Shown: in pieces, positions 41,754 through 50,914 of the stretch
Position numbering within the stretch: the stretch's first letter is position 1
Layout: each line of letters begins with the position of its first letter
DNA from: Salinisphaera sp035690525
Lineage (GTDB): Bacteria; Pseudomonadota; Gammaproteobacteria; Nevskiales; Salinisphaeraceae
Length of the DNA stretch: 64,000 bases
Assembly (NCBI RefSeq): GCF_035690525.1
Contig: NZ_DASSKM010000178.1
Coordinates: 15,733 to 79,732, forward strand
Direction: 5' to 3'
Translations under genes and position numbers: made by a program
The notes under the pieces: model-generated
The model's input: only the letters and a program-made list of their open reading frames with translations
What the model was told of the DNA's origin: nothing
Database searches by the model: none

Positions 41754-42737
41754 GTGAAGATCGGAGTGCTCGGGCTCGGCCGCATGGGCGGCAACATCGC
41801 ATGCCGCCTGATGGACGCCGGCCATGAATGCGTGGTCTTCGACACCAGCACCGAGGCGGTGAAACGCATCGCCGAAGCCGGCGGCGAGCGCGCGGATTCG
41901 CTGGCCGCCATGGTCGAGGCCCTACCCAAGCCGCGCACGCTGTGGCTGATGCTGCCGGCCGGCGAAGTCACCGAGAACACCGTCGCCGAACTGGCGCGGT
42001 TGCTCGAGGCCGGCGATACGCTGATCGACGGTGGCAACGCCAACTTCAAGGACGACGTGCGTCGCGCGGCCATGCTGGCCGAACACGATATCCGCTATAT
42101 GGATGTCGGGGTTTCTGGCGGTGTCTGGGGCCGCGAACGCGGCTACTGTCTGATGATCGGCGGCGACAAGGACAATGCCGAACGCCTGGACCCGATCTTC
42201 GCCGCGTTGGCGCCCGGCGCGGGCGATATCGAGCGCACGTCCGGGCGCGGCGAAGCGCTGGACGCGCGCGCCGAGCAGGGTTATCTGCACTGCGGGCCGG
42301 TCGGTTCCGGGCATTTCGTGAAGATGGTTCACAACGGCATCGAGTACGGCATGATGGCCGCCTATGCCGAGGGTTTCGATATTCTGAAAAATCGGACGGC
42401 CGAATTCCTGCCGGACGACGAGCGCTTCGACCTGAATCTGGCCGATATCGCCGAAGTTTGGCGGCGCGGCAGCGTGATCTCCTCCTGGCTGCTGGATCTG
42501 AGTTCGATCGCCCTGGCCGAGGACCAGAATCTGGCCGAATTCACCGGCGAAGTATCGGATTCCGGCGAAGGCCGCTGGACGATCAACGCCGCGATCGAGC
42601 AGGCGGTGCCGGCCAACGTGCTTTCGGCCGCGCTGTTCGCGCGCTTCAGTTCGCGCCACACGCCGAGCTTCGGCGACAAGCTGCAATCGGCAATGCGCAA
42701 TCAGTTCGGCGGCCATGTCGAGACGCACAACGACTAG
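41754..42737 (+). CDS. gnd: 6-phosphogluconate dehydrogenase, short (YqeC/GndA-like) type
   Basis: 327 residues, the short form of the decarboxylating enzyme that turns 6-phosphogluconate into ribulose 5-phosphate. GLGRMGGNIACRL is the cofactor loop, DGGNANFKDD and DVGVSGGVWGRERGY the substrate segments, HFVKMVHNGIEYGMM holds the catalytic lysine and IEYG. The short type often prefers NAD. The GTG at 41754 has a near-perfect AAGGAGGT ribosome site, which decides the start. The 120 bases before it contain the palindrome ATTAGGCCCTAAT and a GC hairpin after the YghU gene. Confidence 0.92.
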   Translation: MKIGVLGLGRMGGNIACRLMDAGHECVVFDTSTEAVKRIAEAGGERADSLAAMVEALPKPRTLWLMLPAGEVTENTVAELARLLEAGDTLIDGGNANFKDDVRRAAMLAEHDIRYMDVGVSGGVWGRERGYCLMIGGDKDNAERLDPIFAALAPGAGDIERTSGRGEALDARAEQGYLHCGPVGSGHFVKMVHNGIEYGMMAAYAEGFDILKNRTAEFLPDDERFDLNLADIAEVWRRGSVISSWLLDLSSIALAEDQNLAEFTGEVSDSGEGRWTINAAIEQAVPANVLSAALFARFSSRHTPSFGDKLQSAMRNQFGGHVETHND

Positions 42738-42816
42738 GAACTAAATCCGCTCCGGGCTCAAGCCGGCCGCGCGCCGGCCGATAGAACGGCGTAACCGCGT
42801 TCCCGGATGTGTCGGA

Positions 42817-45297
42817 ATGTCGACAACTGATTGCCAGGCGGCGATTCACCGCCAACTCCTGGACGGCCTGACCGAGCATGCGATCTACATGCTCGACGCC
42901 GAGGGCCGTATTCGCTCCTGGAGCGCCGGCGCCCAGCGTTTGACGGGCTACGGCGAACAGGAGGCGCTGGGTACGCTGGCATGGCAGTTCGACGACCCCG
43001 AATCCGCGGATAACGGGCCCGACGCCATACTCGCCGCGGCCCGCGAGCATGGCCGCCACGAGACCCAAATTCAGCGCCGACGCAAGGATGGCAGTCGTTT
43101 TTCGACCCACGGCGTGGTCGAGGCCGTGTCCGACCGGGGGCGGATCACCGGTTTTGCGGTCATAGAACGCGAATGCGGCAAGACCAGGGGTGACGACGGT
43201 TCGGCAGGGCTGGCCGACCGCCAGTTCCGTCTGTTGTTCGAGAGCGTAACGCTCTACGCGATCCTGATGCTCGATCTCGAGGGGGTGGTGACCAGCTGCA
43301 ATCCGGCCGGGGTCGAGGCGATCAAGGGTTATGCCGCGGACGAAATCGTCGGCCGGCATTTCTCGATTTTTCAAAGCCGCGCCGATTGCGCACGCGGGTT
43401 GCCCGAGGCGGCGATAGCGCGCGCTCGCGATGAAGGCCGGCATCAGGTCGAGGGCTGGCGCTATCGCAAAAACGGTACGCCCTTCTGGGCCGGTGTCCTG
43501 ATGATACCGATCCGCGAAGCGGGACAACTGATCGGATTCGCCAACATCACGCGCGACATGACGCGGCACAAGCAGCACGAGAACGATATCCTGCAGGCCA
43601 AGCGTATCGCCGAGCATCGCTACCGCGAATCGCGCTCGCTGTCGGCGTTTCTCAACAACGTGATCGGCAATATTCCGATTCGGGTGGTGGTGGCGGACAG
43701 CCAGACCGGCCAGATTCTCATCGACAATGCCGGGCAGGCGAACGACGGTTGCGCCGCCGCGATCGATGCCGGCATCATCATCGAGCGGTTGCGCGGCCCG
43801 GCGGCCAAAACCCTGGCGGATGCCGAGACTCGGGAGACGCGCATTGCCGTCGATACCGCCGAAGGCGCGATGCGGCTCAAGTGCCGCGTGTTGCGCGTCA
43901 CCGATGACATCGGCGGCGGATACAATCTCATGTATCTGGTCGAGGACGTCACGGAAGAGCACCGCGCCAGCGAAAAAATCCATTTCATGGCGCACCACGA
44001 CGCGCTCACCCACCTGCCCAACCGCACGCTGTTCAACAAGCGGCTCGACCAGGCGCTGACGGCCGGCGACTACGAGCACACCGCCGTCGGCTTGTTGCTG
44101 ATCGATCTCGACAACTTCAAGAACATCAATGACGTACTCGGCCATCCGGTCGGCGACCGGCTGCTGATTCAAGTGGCCGCGCGGCTGCGTTCCGCGCTCG
44201 ACGATGCGGCCATGCTGGCGCGTATCGGCGGCGACGAGTTCTGTGTCGTCATCCCGCAGTGCGGTGACGCGGCGGGACTGGAACGCGTGGCGCGACGGCT
44301 GATCGAGACCATGCGCGACCCGGTGGTGGTCGACGATCACGCCGTGCAATCGGGCGTGAGCATCGGGCTCGTGGTCTCCGACGCCGACATCGCCAACACC
44401 GAGGATCTGCTGCGCTGCGCCGATTTGGCGCTTTACGATGCCAAGCGCGGCGGCCGAGGGACCTATTCGGTGTTCCACCCCGGGCTGCATCGCGCGGCCC
44501 GTATGCGTCTCGATCTGGAGGTTGATCTACGGCGCGGCTTCGAGGCCGACGAGTTCGTGCTTTATTACCAGCCGATCATGGCCTCGGACAGTCTCACGGT
44601 TTCGGGCATGGAGGCGCTGCTGCGCTGGCGGCATCCCGAGCGCGGGATCGTGCCGCCGCTGGAATTCATCCCGATGGCCGAGGAAACCGGTTTGATCCGG
44701 GCGATCGGCGCGCGCGTGCTCATGCGAGCGTGCTGCGAGGCGGCCGGCTGGAGCGGGGAGGCCAGTATCGCGGTCAATCTTTCGCCGGTACAGTTCGACG
44801 ATCGCGCGCTCGTCGATCATGTACGGGACGCGCTCGCCACCTCGGGGCTGGCGCCGCATCGCCTCGAGCTCGAGATTACCGAATCGATTCTGCTGGATGC
44901 CTCGCGCAACAACATTCATCTGCTGGAAGCCCTCAAGGCGATGGGCGTGAAGATCGTGCTCGACGATTTTGGCACCGGTTATTCGTCGCTGCACTATCTG
45001 CGCTCGTTCGCGTTCGATCGAATCAAGATCGACAAGAGTTTCGTCAAGGAGGTCTGTCATGACGCCGAGGCGCAGGCGATCGTCAAGGCTATCACCAGCC
45101 TCGGCGAGAGCCTGTGCATTCAGATCACGGCCGAGGGCGTCGAGCATATCGAGCAGGCCAACCAGTTACGCGCCGACGGCTGCTCGCATCTGCAGGGTTA
45201 CTATTTCGGCCGTCCGGAAAGCGCGGCGGCGGCCGCGCTGACGGCGCCGTCGCAGCGGCTGGGTCGCGCGCGTCGCGCCGGCCGGTCGGGCTATTAA
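42817..45297 (+). CDS. Multi-PAS GGDEF-EAL cyclic-di-GMP turnover protein
   Basis: 826 residues, cytoplasmic. PAS 1 (about 8-120), PAS 2 (about 135-250; VTSCNPAGVEAIKGYAADEIVG), a third PAS-like segment (about 270-385), GGDEF domain with GGDEF at 471-475, and EAL domain with MEALLRW, DDFGTGYSSL, KIDKSFV and TAEGVE. Unlike the protein at 36806, no RxxD product-inhibition site precedes GGDEF (DDAA instead). Three sensory modules suggest redox or ligand sensing. The TAT-TAA end of the gene lies in R2 copy 1. Confidence 0.93.
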   Translation: MSTTDCQAAIHRQLLDGLTEHAIYMLDAEGRIRSWSAGAQRLTGYGEQEALGTLAWQFDDPESADNGPDAILAAAREHGRHETQIQRRRKDGSRFSTHGVVEAVSDRGRITGFAVIERECGKTRGDDGSAGLADRQFRLLFESVTLYAILMLDLEGVVTSCNPAGVEAIKGYAADEIVGRHFSIFQSRADCARGLPEAAIARARDEGRHQVEGWRYRKNGTPFWAGVLMIPIREAGQLIGFANITRDMTRHKQHENDILQAKRIAEHRYRESRSLSAFLNNVIGNIPIRVVVADSQTGQILIDNAGQANDGCAAAIDAGIIIERLRGPAAKTLADAETRETRIAVDTAEGAMRLKCRVLRVTDDIGGGYNLMYLVEDVTEEHRASEKIHFMAHHDALTHLPNRTLFNKRLDQALTAGDYEHTAVGLLLIDLDNFKNINDVLGHPVGDRLLIQVAARLRSALDDAAMLARIGGDEFCVVIPQCGDAAGLERVARRLIETMRDPVVVDDHAVQSGVSIGLVVSDADIANTEDLLRCADLALYDAKRGGRGTYSVFHPGLHRAARMRLDLEVDLRRGFEADEFVLYYQPIMASDSLTVSGMEALLRWRHPERGIVPPLEFIPMAEETGLIRAIGARVLMRACCEAAGWSGEASIAVNLSPVQFDDRALVDHVRDALATSGLAPHRLELEITESILLDASRNNIHLLEALKAMGVKIVLDDFGTGYSSLHYLRSFAFDRIKIDKSFVKEVCHDAEAQAIVKAITSLGESLCIQITAEGVEHIEQANQLRADGCSHLQGYYFGRPESAAAAALTAPSQRLGRARRAGRSGY

Positions 45298-45474
45298 TGT
45301 GGCAACAAAACAGCCGAAAGATCGGCTGTTTTCAACGCCCTGCCAAATCCAGGCCGGCGCATGTCCGGCCTGGATTTGACAGGGCTTCGCGGCTTGACGC
45401 CGCGGCGGCCCGCTTGCGCGGTCCGCTTTATTAAGCCGATGGTCGTTCATCTATTTTGATGCCGGCTTAATAAT
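45292..45474 (+). repeat. R2 dispersed hairpin repeat, copy 1
   Basis: About 183 bases with four hairpins: AAAACAGCCGA/TCGGCTGTTTT (like a bidirectional terminator); CAAATCCAGGCCGG/CCGGCCTGGATTTG; a GC-rich one (CGCCGCGGCGG region); and TTATTAAGCCG/CGGCTTAATAA at the right end. The left end (TATTAATG) supplies the stop of the GGDEF-EAL gene, and the right end (TTAATAAT) supplies the stop of the converging esterase gene. Confidence 0.88.
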
Positions 45475-46429
45475 AGTTCTGGTTCGTCGCGCCTAGGGCG
45501 CCGCGCAGCGCGGCGGCGACCCGGTCGAGCAAGGTGGTGGTCACCGCGAGCCAGGCCTGCATCTCGATCGAGCCGTGGATCACGCCGGGAAAATGTGCGT
45601 GCTCGCAGGGTACGGCATCGTCGCGCAGGCGCATGGCGTAAAGCGTGCCTTCGTCCATCAGCACATCGGCGCCGGCGGTCACAACCAGCGCCGGCGCGGT
45701 GTCCGCCAGCGACGCGGCCAACAGCGGCGAGACGCGCCAGTCGGCGGTATCGGTGGCGTCGCCGGTCGCGTTGCGGCCGAACCAGTCCATGAATTCGGCG
45801 GTCAGCGGCGGTATCCGCCCGTTGCGGCTCCGGGACGGGTAATAACGCGCCGCGTCCCGCAGATCGGTCGCCGGATAAATGAGCGCCTGGAAGGTCAGCG
45901 GCCAGCCGTTATCGCGGGCGGCCAGCGCGACCACGGCCGATAAATGGCCGCCGGCGCTGTCGCCGGCCACGGCCACGCGCGCCGGATCGATATCCAGTTC
46001 GGCGGCGTTCGCGGTTAGCCATTCGAAGGCGGCGATCGCGTCTTCACTGGAGGCCGGCAGCGGATGCTCGGGCGCCAGCCGATAGTCGATGGCGATCAAC
46101 TGGCAGCCGCTGCGCAACGCGAGTTGGCGGCAGACGCGATCATGCGAGTCGAGATCGCCGAGCACCCAGCCGCCGCCGTGGTAGTAGATCACGGTGGGCG
46201 CGGGCGAACGGGCCAAGCCTTGCGGCTGGTAACGACGGATGGCGATTTCGCCTGCCGGCCCCGGGATTTGCCGATCCTCGACCGTCGCCATGGCCGCCGG
46301 CTCACCGCCCGAGCGGGCCAGGGTTTCGACGTAGAGCCGGCGCGCTTCGGGCACGCTCAAGTCGGTGAACGAAATTTCGGCCGCATTGAGCTTGTCGACG
46401 ACGGCCTGGACTTCTGGAAGGAGCGTCAT
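45467..46429 (-). CDS. Alpha/beta-hydrolase, hormone-sensitive-lipase-type esterase
   Basis: 320 residues. Oxyanion motif HGGGW at 84-88, nucleophile Ser158 in GDSAGG, a candidate acid in ADVLMDEG and the catalytic histidine in GVIHGS near the C-terminus give a complete triad. Such enzymes cut short-chain esters; the natural substrate is unknown. Cytoplasmic, no signal peptide. The stop codon TAA comes from the end of R2 copy 1. Confidence 0.88.
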   Translation of the reverse strand: MTLLPEVQAVVDKLNAAEISFTDLSVPEARRLYVETLARSGGEPAAMATVEDRQIPGPAGEIAIRRYQPQGLARSPAPTVIYYHGGGWVLGDLDSHDRVCRQLALRSGCQLIAIDYRLAPEHPLPASSEDAIAAFEWLTANAAELDIDPARVAVAGDSAGGHLSAVVALAARDNGWPLTFQALIYPATDLRDAARYYPSRSRNGRIPPLTAEFMDWFGRNATGDATDTADWRVSPLLAASLADTAPALVVTAGADVLMDEGTLYAMRLRDDAVPCEHAHFPGVIHGSIEMQAWLAVTTTLLDRVAAALRGALGATNQNYY

Positions 46430-46540
46430 GGGGCGGCAGGGCGATCAAACCAAACTACAACGTATCGCAAATCCGACGATCGCAGTAGTCGGCCGGGCCA
46501 TGAGCCGACTGCGCTTAGCCGCGAACGATGCGCCCGACTT

Positions 46541-46713
46541 ATACCAACCTGCAAAAACAAGGGTACAAAAGGAAGACGAAAACAGTCCGCGAATGAACGC
46601 GAAAAAAACGCAAATAAAAACTAATTTTCTTTATTTTGCGTGCCTTTGGCGTTTATTTGCGGGCTTGCTCTTTTTCTTGTCGACTATCGTTAAATCATTA
46701 TGACGGCTGGTAT
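46541..46713 (+). repeat. R1 dispersed repeat, copy 3
   Basis: About 173 bases from ATACCAACCTGCAAAAACAA to GACGGCTGGTAT, in the same direction as copy 1. The arms read CCGCGAATGAACGCG and GGCGTTTATTTGCGGG; the middle is more diverged and richer in A. It ends eight bases from the end of the Ku reading frame. The rest of the 46430-46720 gap shows no gene. Confidence 0.8.
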
Positions 46714-46720
46714 TATAAAT

Positions 46721-47653
46721 TTATGACACTTTTTTCTTTTTTCCGGGCGACTGACTCGCGCTTTTCTTTTTGTTTTTCGAGCCGTTTCCGCTCTTGCTCC
46801 GGTTACTTCCGGACTTGCTGCTTTTCTTGTTCGCGGCGGTACCGGAGGATTTCTGCCGGGTCACGCTGCGCGCGAGTTGATCGGCGAAATCCACGACCTT
46901 TTCTTCGTCGTCCGTATCCGCCGTGTCGTCCTTGTCCTCGCGTGCGACTATGGACTTGCCGTCGGCTTCGGCCTTTCGCTCGATATAATCGAGCAGGGCT
47001 TGGCGGTACTCGTCGTGATAGGCCTCGGGTTCTCACTCGCCGCTCATCGATTCCACCAGTTCCTCGGCCATGGCGGCTTCTTTTTTCGATATATCGAAGT
47101 CGGACACCGGCCCGCTGGGCAGGCTGAAGTTGCCCAAGTCGCGCAGTTCCTGATCGAAGCGCAGCATGTTCAGGATCAGCGCGTTGTCTTCGGCGTAGAT
47201 CGCGCACAGATGCTCGCGCCCGCGGATCACGATCTTGGCGATACCGGCCTGGCCGGTGTCGGCCAACGTCTCGCGCAGCAACACATAGCTTTTGGGTTTT
47301 TTCTGGTTGGCGATCAGGTAGTAGGGCTTTTCGAAGTAGGCGGGCTCGATCGCGTCGAGGGCGACGAAGCGCTCGATCTCGATCTCGCGCGTCGGCTCTT
47401 CGGCGGCCGCCTCGAAATCGGCGCTGTCCAGCAGCACATAATTGCCACCGTCGTATTCGTAGCCCTTGACGATCTGATCCCAGGGCACTTCCTCGCCCGT
47501 ATCATCGTTGACCCGTTCGAAACGCACGCGTGCGGCGTCGCGCGAGTCCAGCATACGAAAACTCAGGCCGGTGCGACGCTGCGCGCTATAGAGCTTGACC
47601 GGAATCTGAATCAGCCCGAACGCGATATCACCGGTCCAGACGGCCTGTGCCAT
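46721..47653 (-). pseudogene. ku: Ku-like DNA end-binding protein, interrupted by one in-frame TGA
   Basis: The frame starts MAQAVWTGDIAFGLIQIPVKLYSAQ, typical of bacterial Ku, which binds DNA ends and recruits ligase LigD for end joining. After codon 206 (...ELVESMSGE) there is a TGA (47033-47035), then the same frame goes on 103 codons with EPEAYHDEYRQALLDYIE, the conserved Ku C-terminal segment, and a Lys/Ser-rich DNA-binding tail to a TAA. Bacterial Ku usually has an aromatic residue (often Trp, TGG) at the TGA place. A truncated 206-residue product would keep most of the ring domain. No ligD in the window. An upstream GTG (47686) is an alternative start. Confidence 0.85.
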
Positions 47654-47779
47654 GGCATTATCCGCTGTTTCGATCCTCTCCGGCACATGCTAGCACCGCG
47701 CGATCCGCGCGTTCGTCCGCAACGGCACGGGTAAAAACGGATGACGGGCCAGCCGCGATGCGCACAGGCCGGCGCGGCG

Positions 47780-48241
47780 TCAGAGCCAGACCGAGAGCAG
47801 AATCGAGATCATGGCCAGCGTCGCCAAGCCCATCTGCGGCGGGCGCAGGGCGCGGAAAAAATCCGGTACTTCGCGGCGTCGGGCGGCCGCCGGATCGAGC
47901 ACGCCGATGCTGGCGAAACCGAGTGCCGCCACGGCCAGGGCGAATGTGATATAGGGCGAGATCAGTACCACCACGCCGACCAGAAACAGCCAGAACATGG
48001 TCAGGATCTGTGCCGGCTGCGGCCCGCCTTCGGTGAAGAAGCTCAAACCGCGGCGTACCCCGGCCAGAAAGAAGAACAGGATGGCCGACCAGAGCACCGA
48101 GGCCTCGATCGCCAGTGCGAACAGCGCCGGCCCGGCGAACCAGACGCCCACGCCGGCTACCACGAGCGGCACGATCGGTAGATAGCCGAGCATCAGGCTA
48201 AGCCTGGGGATGGGCGCGGGCCGGGGCGAGAACGGGTTCAT
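47780..48241 (-). CDS. DUF3429-family membrane protein
   Basis: 153 residues with four or five hydrophobic helices (about 17-37, 40-60, 77-97, 100-120 and 135-152). PRLSLMLGYLPIVPLV and the segment ASVLWSAILFFFLAGVRRGLSFF fit DUF3429, a family of unknown function. The start at 48241 drops a poorly coding upstream extension. Stop and the Ku start are about 125 bases apart with no feature noted between. Confidence 0.75.
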   Translation of the reverse strand: MNPFSPRPAPIPRLSLMLGYLPIVPLVVAGVGVWFAGPALFALAIEASVLWSAILFFFLAGVRRGLSFFTEGGPQPAQILTMFWLFLVGVVVLISPYITFALAVAALGFASIGVLDPAAARRREVPDFFRALRPPQMGLATLAMISILLSVWL

Positions 48242-48401
48242 CGTAGCGGTGGTTTGTGGCGACAGAGCGTCTATCCTTGCTGCGTTGCGGGGGCGTGCGT
48301 CAACCCGTGGCACACTGCGCCGCTCGCTGTGCTCGCGTCGCGGGTGAGCCGGGGCGGCTCGCCTTATTACTCTGAAAAAGTTTTCTATTCGATCGCCGGC
48401 G

Positions 48402-48443
48402 TAATAGCCCGGCCTATATATTTATTTTGATGCCTGACTAACA
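48402..48443 (+). repeat. Eroded fragment of an R2 repeat
   Basis: CGTAATAGCCCGGCC...TTATTTTGATGCCTGACTAAC resembles the right end of R2 copy 1 (TTATTAAGCCGATGG...TATTTTGATGCCGGCTTAATAA) with many changes. It abuts the rarD start. The rest of the R2 unit is not visible here. Confidence 0.4.
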
Positions 48444-49376
48444 ATGCCGCGGCCTTCGTTATCCTCACCGCCGACCGAACGTACGCTCGGGCTGGCCGCC
48501 GCCTTCGGCGCGTTTTTCATCTGGGGTTTGTTGCCCCTGTATTTGCACTTGATCGACCCGTCGGTCTCGCCGTGGGAAATCCTGGCGCATCGCATCCTTT
48601 GGACCGCGACGCTGGTCGGGCTCGCGGTGCTGCTGCTGCGCCAGGGCGATCGGGTGCGCGCGGTGTTCGTTACGCCTTCACTGCTGGGCGCGCTCGCGGT
48701 GACCGCCGCGCTGGTTGCGACAAACTGGGGCACCTTCATCTGGGCGGTGGTCAACGATCGGGTGATCGAGGCGAGCCTCGGTTACTTCATCAATCCGCTG
48801 CTGAATATAGCGCTGGGTTTCGTGTTTCTCGGCGAACGCCTGCGGCGCCTGCAATGGGTCGCGGTGGCGATCGCGGCCGCGGGCGTGGTCTTTTCCGTGG
48901 CCGCCTACGGCCAGGTGCCGTGGATCGGTCTTATCCTGGCCGGTTGTTTCGGTTTCTACGGCTTGATTCGCAAGCGGTTGACTGTCGACAGCGTCACCGG
49001 ATTGCTGATCGAAACCTTGCTCCTTTCGCCGTTCGCGCTGGGCTGGCTTGGCTGGCTGTATGCCCATGGCGGGGCGGCATTTCTCGTCGACGGGCCACGC
49101 ATCGACGCGCTGCTGATCGGCGCCGGCGTGCTCACCCTCGTACCGTTCACACTGTTCGCCGCCGGCGCGCGGCGCCTGCGCCTGGGCACCATAGGTATTA
49201 TCCAGTATCTCACGCCGACGCTGCATTTTCTGACCGGGGTGGCGCTGTTCCATGAGCCGTTGACCACAGCCGATATCGTCACCTTCGCCTGTATCTGGCT
49301 TGCGCTGGCGGTGTACACCGTCGATATTCTCGGCGCTCGGTGGCGTGTGCGCGCTGCGGCACGTTCTTGTTATTAA
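48444..49376 (+). CDS. rarD: RarD-type EamA-family transporter
   Basis: 310 residues, ten predicted membrane helices in two EamA halves. FGAFFIWGLLPLYLHLI and ATNWGTFIWAVVNDRVIEASLGYFINPL are strongly RarD-like, as is IGIIQYLTPTLHFLTGV. RarD was named for chloramphenicol sensitivity in E. coli; the transported substrate is unknown. The end (TAT-TAA) lies in R2 copy 3, just like the end of the GGDEF-EAL gene at 42817. Confidence 0.92.
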   Translation: MPRPSLSSPPTERTLGLAAAFGAFFIWGLLPLYLHLIDPSVSPWEILAHRILWTATLVGLAVLLLRQGDRVRAVFVTPSLLGALAVTAALVATNWGTFIWAVVNDRVIEASLGYFINPLLNIALGFVFLGERLRRLQWVAVAIAAAGVVFSVAAYGQVPWIGLILAGCFGFYGLIRKRLTVDSVTGLLIETLLLSPFALGWLGWLYAHGGAAFLVDGPRIDALLIGAGVLTLVPFTLFAAGARRLRLGTIGIIQYLTPTLHFLTGVALFHEPLTTADIVTFACIWLALAVYTVDILGARWRVRAAARSCY

Positions 49377-49550
49377 TCCGGCATGAAAATACCTTCATGC
49401 CGGATTAAGAATGCGAGCATGCGTTAGCGTGATCGCCGCGGCCAGGGGCCGCGAAGCGCTTGAAAATAAAGGACGGACATGCGCCGGCCTTTATTTTCGA
49501 GTGCGTTGAAAACAGCTGATATTTCAGCTGTTTTGGTGCCGGGTTAATAA
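49371..49550 (-). repeat. R2 dispersed hairpin repeat, copy 3 (inverted, diverged)
   Basis: About 180 bases, opposite in direction to copies 1 and 2. Hairpins: TTAATCCGGCATG/CATGCCGGATTAA; CCGCGGCC/GGCCGCG; GAAAATAAAGG/CCTTTATTTTC; AAAACAGCTGA/TCAGCTGTTTT. Stem sequences differ from copy 1 but stay paired. Beyond it (49551-49774) a further TTGAAAATAGCCGGCGATCGGC hints at another hairpin fragment; the rest of that gap holds no feature I can support. Confidence 0.8.
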
Positions 49551-49774
49551 ACGCCGGCCGTGGTTCGAGGGCTGCGTTGAAAATAGCCGGCGATCGGCCG
49601 TGACCGGCATTGCCGTGGCGGTCGGCATCCGCCCGTGATAGCGTAAGTTTCCGGTCGGCCGTGAACGAGCACGGGCGTGCTGTGGCTTTCATTCCGACAG
49701 CGCGCCTGATGCGTGATCGAGCCTGGGCGGCGCCGCACGGTAAGGTGCAATGACCGCGGCGTCTGCAATGGCCA

Positions 49775-50914
49775 GTGAGCGAGTTCATGCATGATTCCAT
49801 AGGTGACAGGGCGTGTTACCGGGTACCGGGTGCTAGCCGGTTCGATCGACGCGAGCATGCGGCGTGGTGGGTGGCGACGTTTCTGATCAGCCTGCTGCTC
49901 ACCGGCTTACAGTTCACCACGACGGCGCCGTTCAAGCTCGCCGGTTTCGAGCTAATGGCCCATTTCAATGCGACCGAACCGTTTCAATGCCGCGTGCTCG
50001 TTCCCGCGATCGTGGCCGGCGTGCAGTATTTGGTTCCGCTCGGGCCGAAGATCGTGTTCGGGGCCGTCGAACTGGTGTTCTGGATGGCGCTGATTGCGCT
50101 GGCGTATCGTGCGTTGGAGCGTTTCGGCATCGCCCGGAACGAATTAATACGCCGGCTGCTGGCCTTGACCGTGGTGGTGCCGATGGTGGCGCATCTGCTG
50201 ATGCCGGATCTGCATGTGGCGTCCGGTTTCAGCGCCGCCGACGGCGTATTGGACTTGGGCGTATGGCGCGCCTGGCCGCTGTTCTACTATCCCTACGATC
50301 TGCCGGCCGCGGTGTTCACGCTCGCGCTTTGCCTGTTATTGATGCGGCTGCGTAAAAGCCCTTCGCGTGGCGTGTTGCTCGTGTTCGTGGTGCTGTTCAC
50401 CATCGCCACCGCCAACCGCGAGACCACGATTTTTCTGCTGCCGACCACCGCGCTGCTGCTCTGGGGGCGGCTTCCGACGACGCAACTGCTTGCGCTCGGC
50501 GTGGTGCTGCTGGCGGTTTTTCTGGCCGTCGAGCTACCACTGTATTGGCTGTTTAGCGATATGCAGAACCCGAATCGCCGAATCGCCAGCACCCAATACG
50601 AAAGCCACTTGCTGAGTAATCTCGGCTTCTTTCGCAGCCCGTTTTACGCCGCCTGGTTCGTCACGCGCTTCGCCGGCGGGCTGGCGCTGGTCGCGCTATT
50701 CTGGTGGCGCTTCGTGGACCGGCGGCTCAAGATCGTGCTGATCACGTTCGCGCTGCCGCTATTCTGCTTCGCCATGTGGGTGGGGCGGCTGCCCGAGCAC
50801 CGTATATTTTCCGAGATGGTGCCGTTGATCTGGCTCGCCGCGATGGGCGCAATCGCGGCGCGGGCCGGCTGCCGCGAACGGCCGGATCTGCGAGGCGATA
50901 CCGACGGCGTATGA
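49775..50914 (+). CDS. Multi-span membrane protein, function unknown
   Basis: 379 residues with about nine membrane helices (first WWVATFLISLLLTGLQF). A periplasmic or cytoplasmic loop ATANRETTIFLLP and a charged SDMQNPNRRIASTQYESH segment stand out. The build resembles GT-C-type or EpsG-like envelope proteins, but no diagnostic motif is seen. GTG at 49775 or ATG at 49787 could be the start. The stop overlaps the next start by ATGA, so the pair is co-transcribed. Confidence 0.65.
   Translation: MSEFMHDSIGDRACYRVPGASRFDRREHAAWWVATFLISLLLTGLQFTTTAPFKLAGFELMAHFNATEPFQCRVLVPAIVAGVQYLVPLGPKIVFGAVELVFWMALIALAYRALERFGIARNELIRRLLALTVVVPMVAHLLMPDLHVASGFSAADGVLDLGVWRAWPLFYYPYDLPAAVFTLALCLLLMRLRKSPSRGVLLVFVVLFTIATANRETTIFLLPTTALLLWGRLPTTQLLALGVVLLAVFLAVELPLYWLFSDMQNPNRRIASTQYESHLLSNLGFFRSPFYAAWFVTRFAGGLALVALFWWRFVDRRLKIVLITFALPLFCFAMWVGRLPEHRIFSEMVPLIWLAAMGAIAARAGCRERPDLRGDTDGV

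Noticed and set aside
42646..44490. 614-codon open frame on the minus strand
   Set aside because: Antisense to the gnd end and the GGDEF-EAL gene; no recognisable protein features.
47033..47035. TGA in ku as a selenocysteine codon
   Set aside because: Ku has no selenocysteine forms, no matching hairpin was seen right after the codon, and an aromatic residue encoded by TGG is the normal state.
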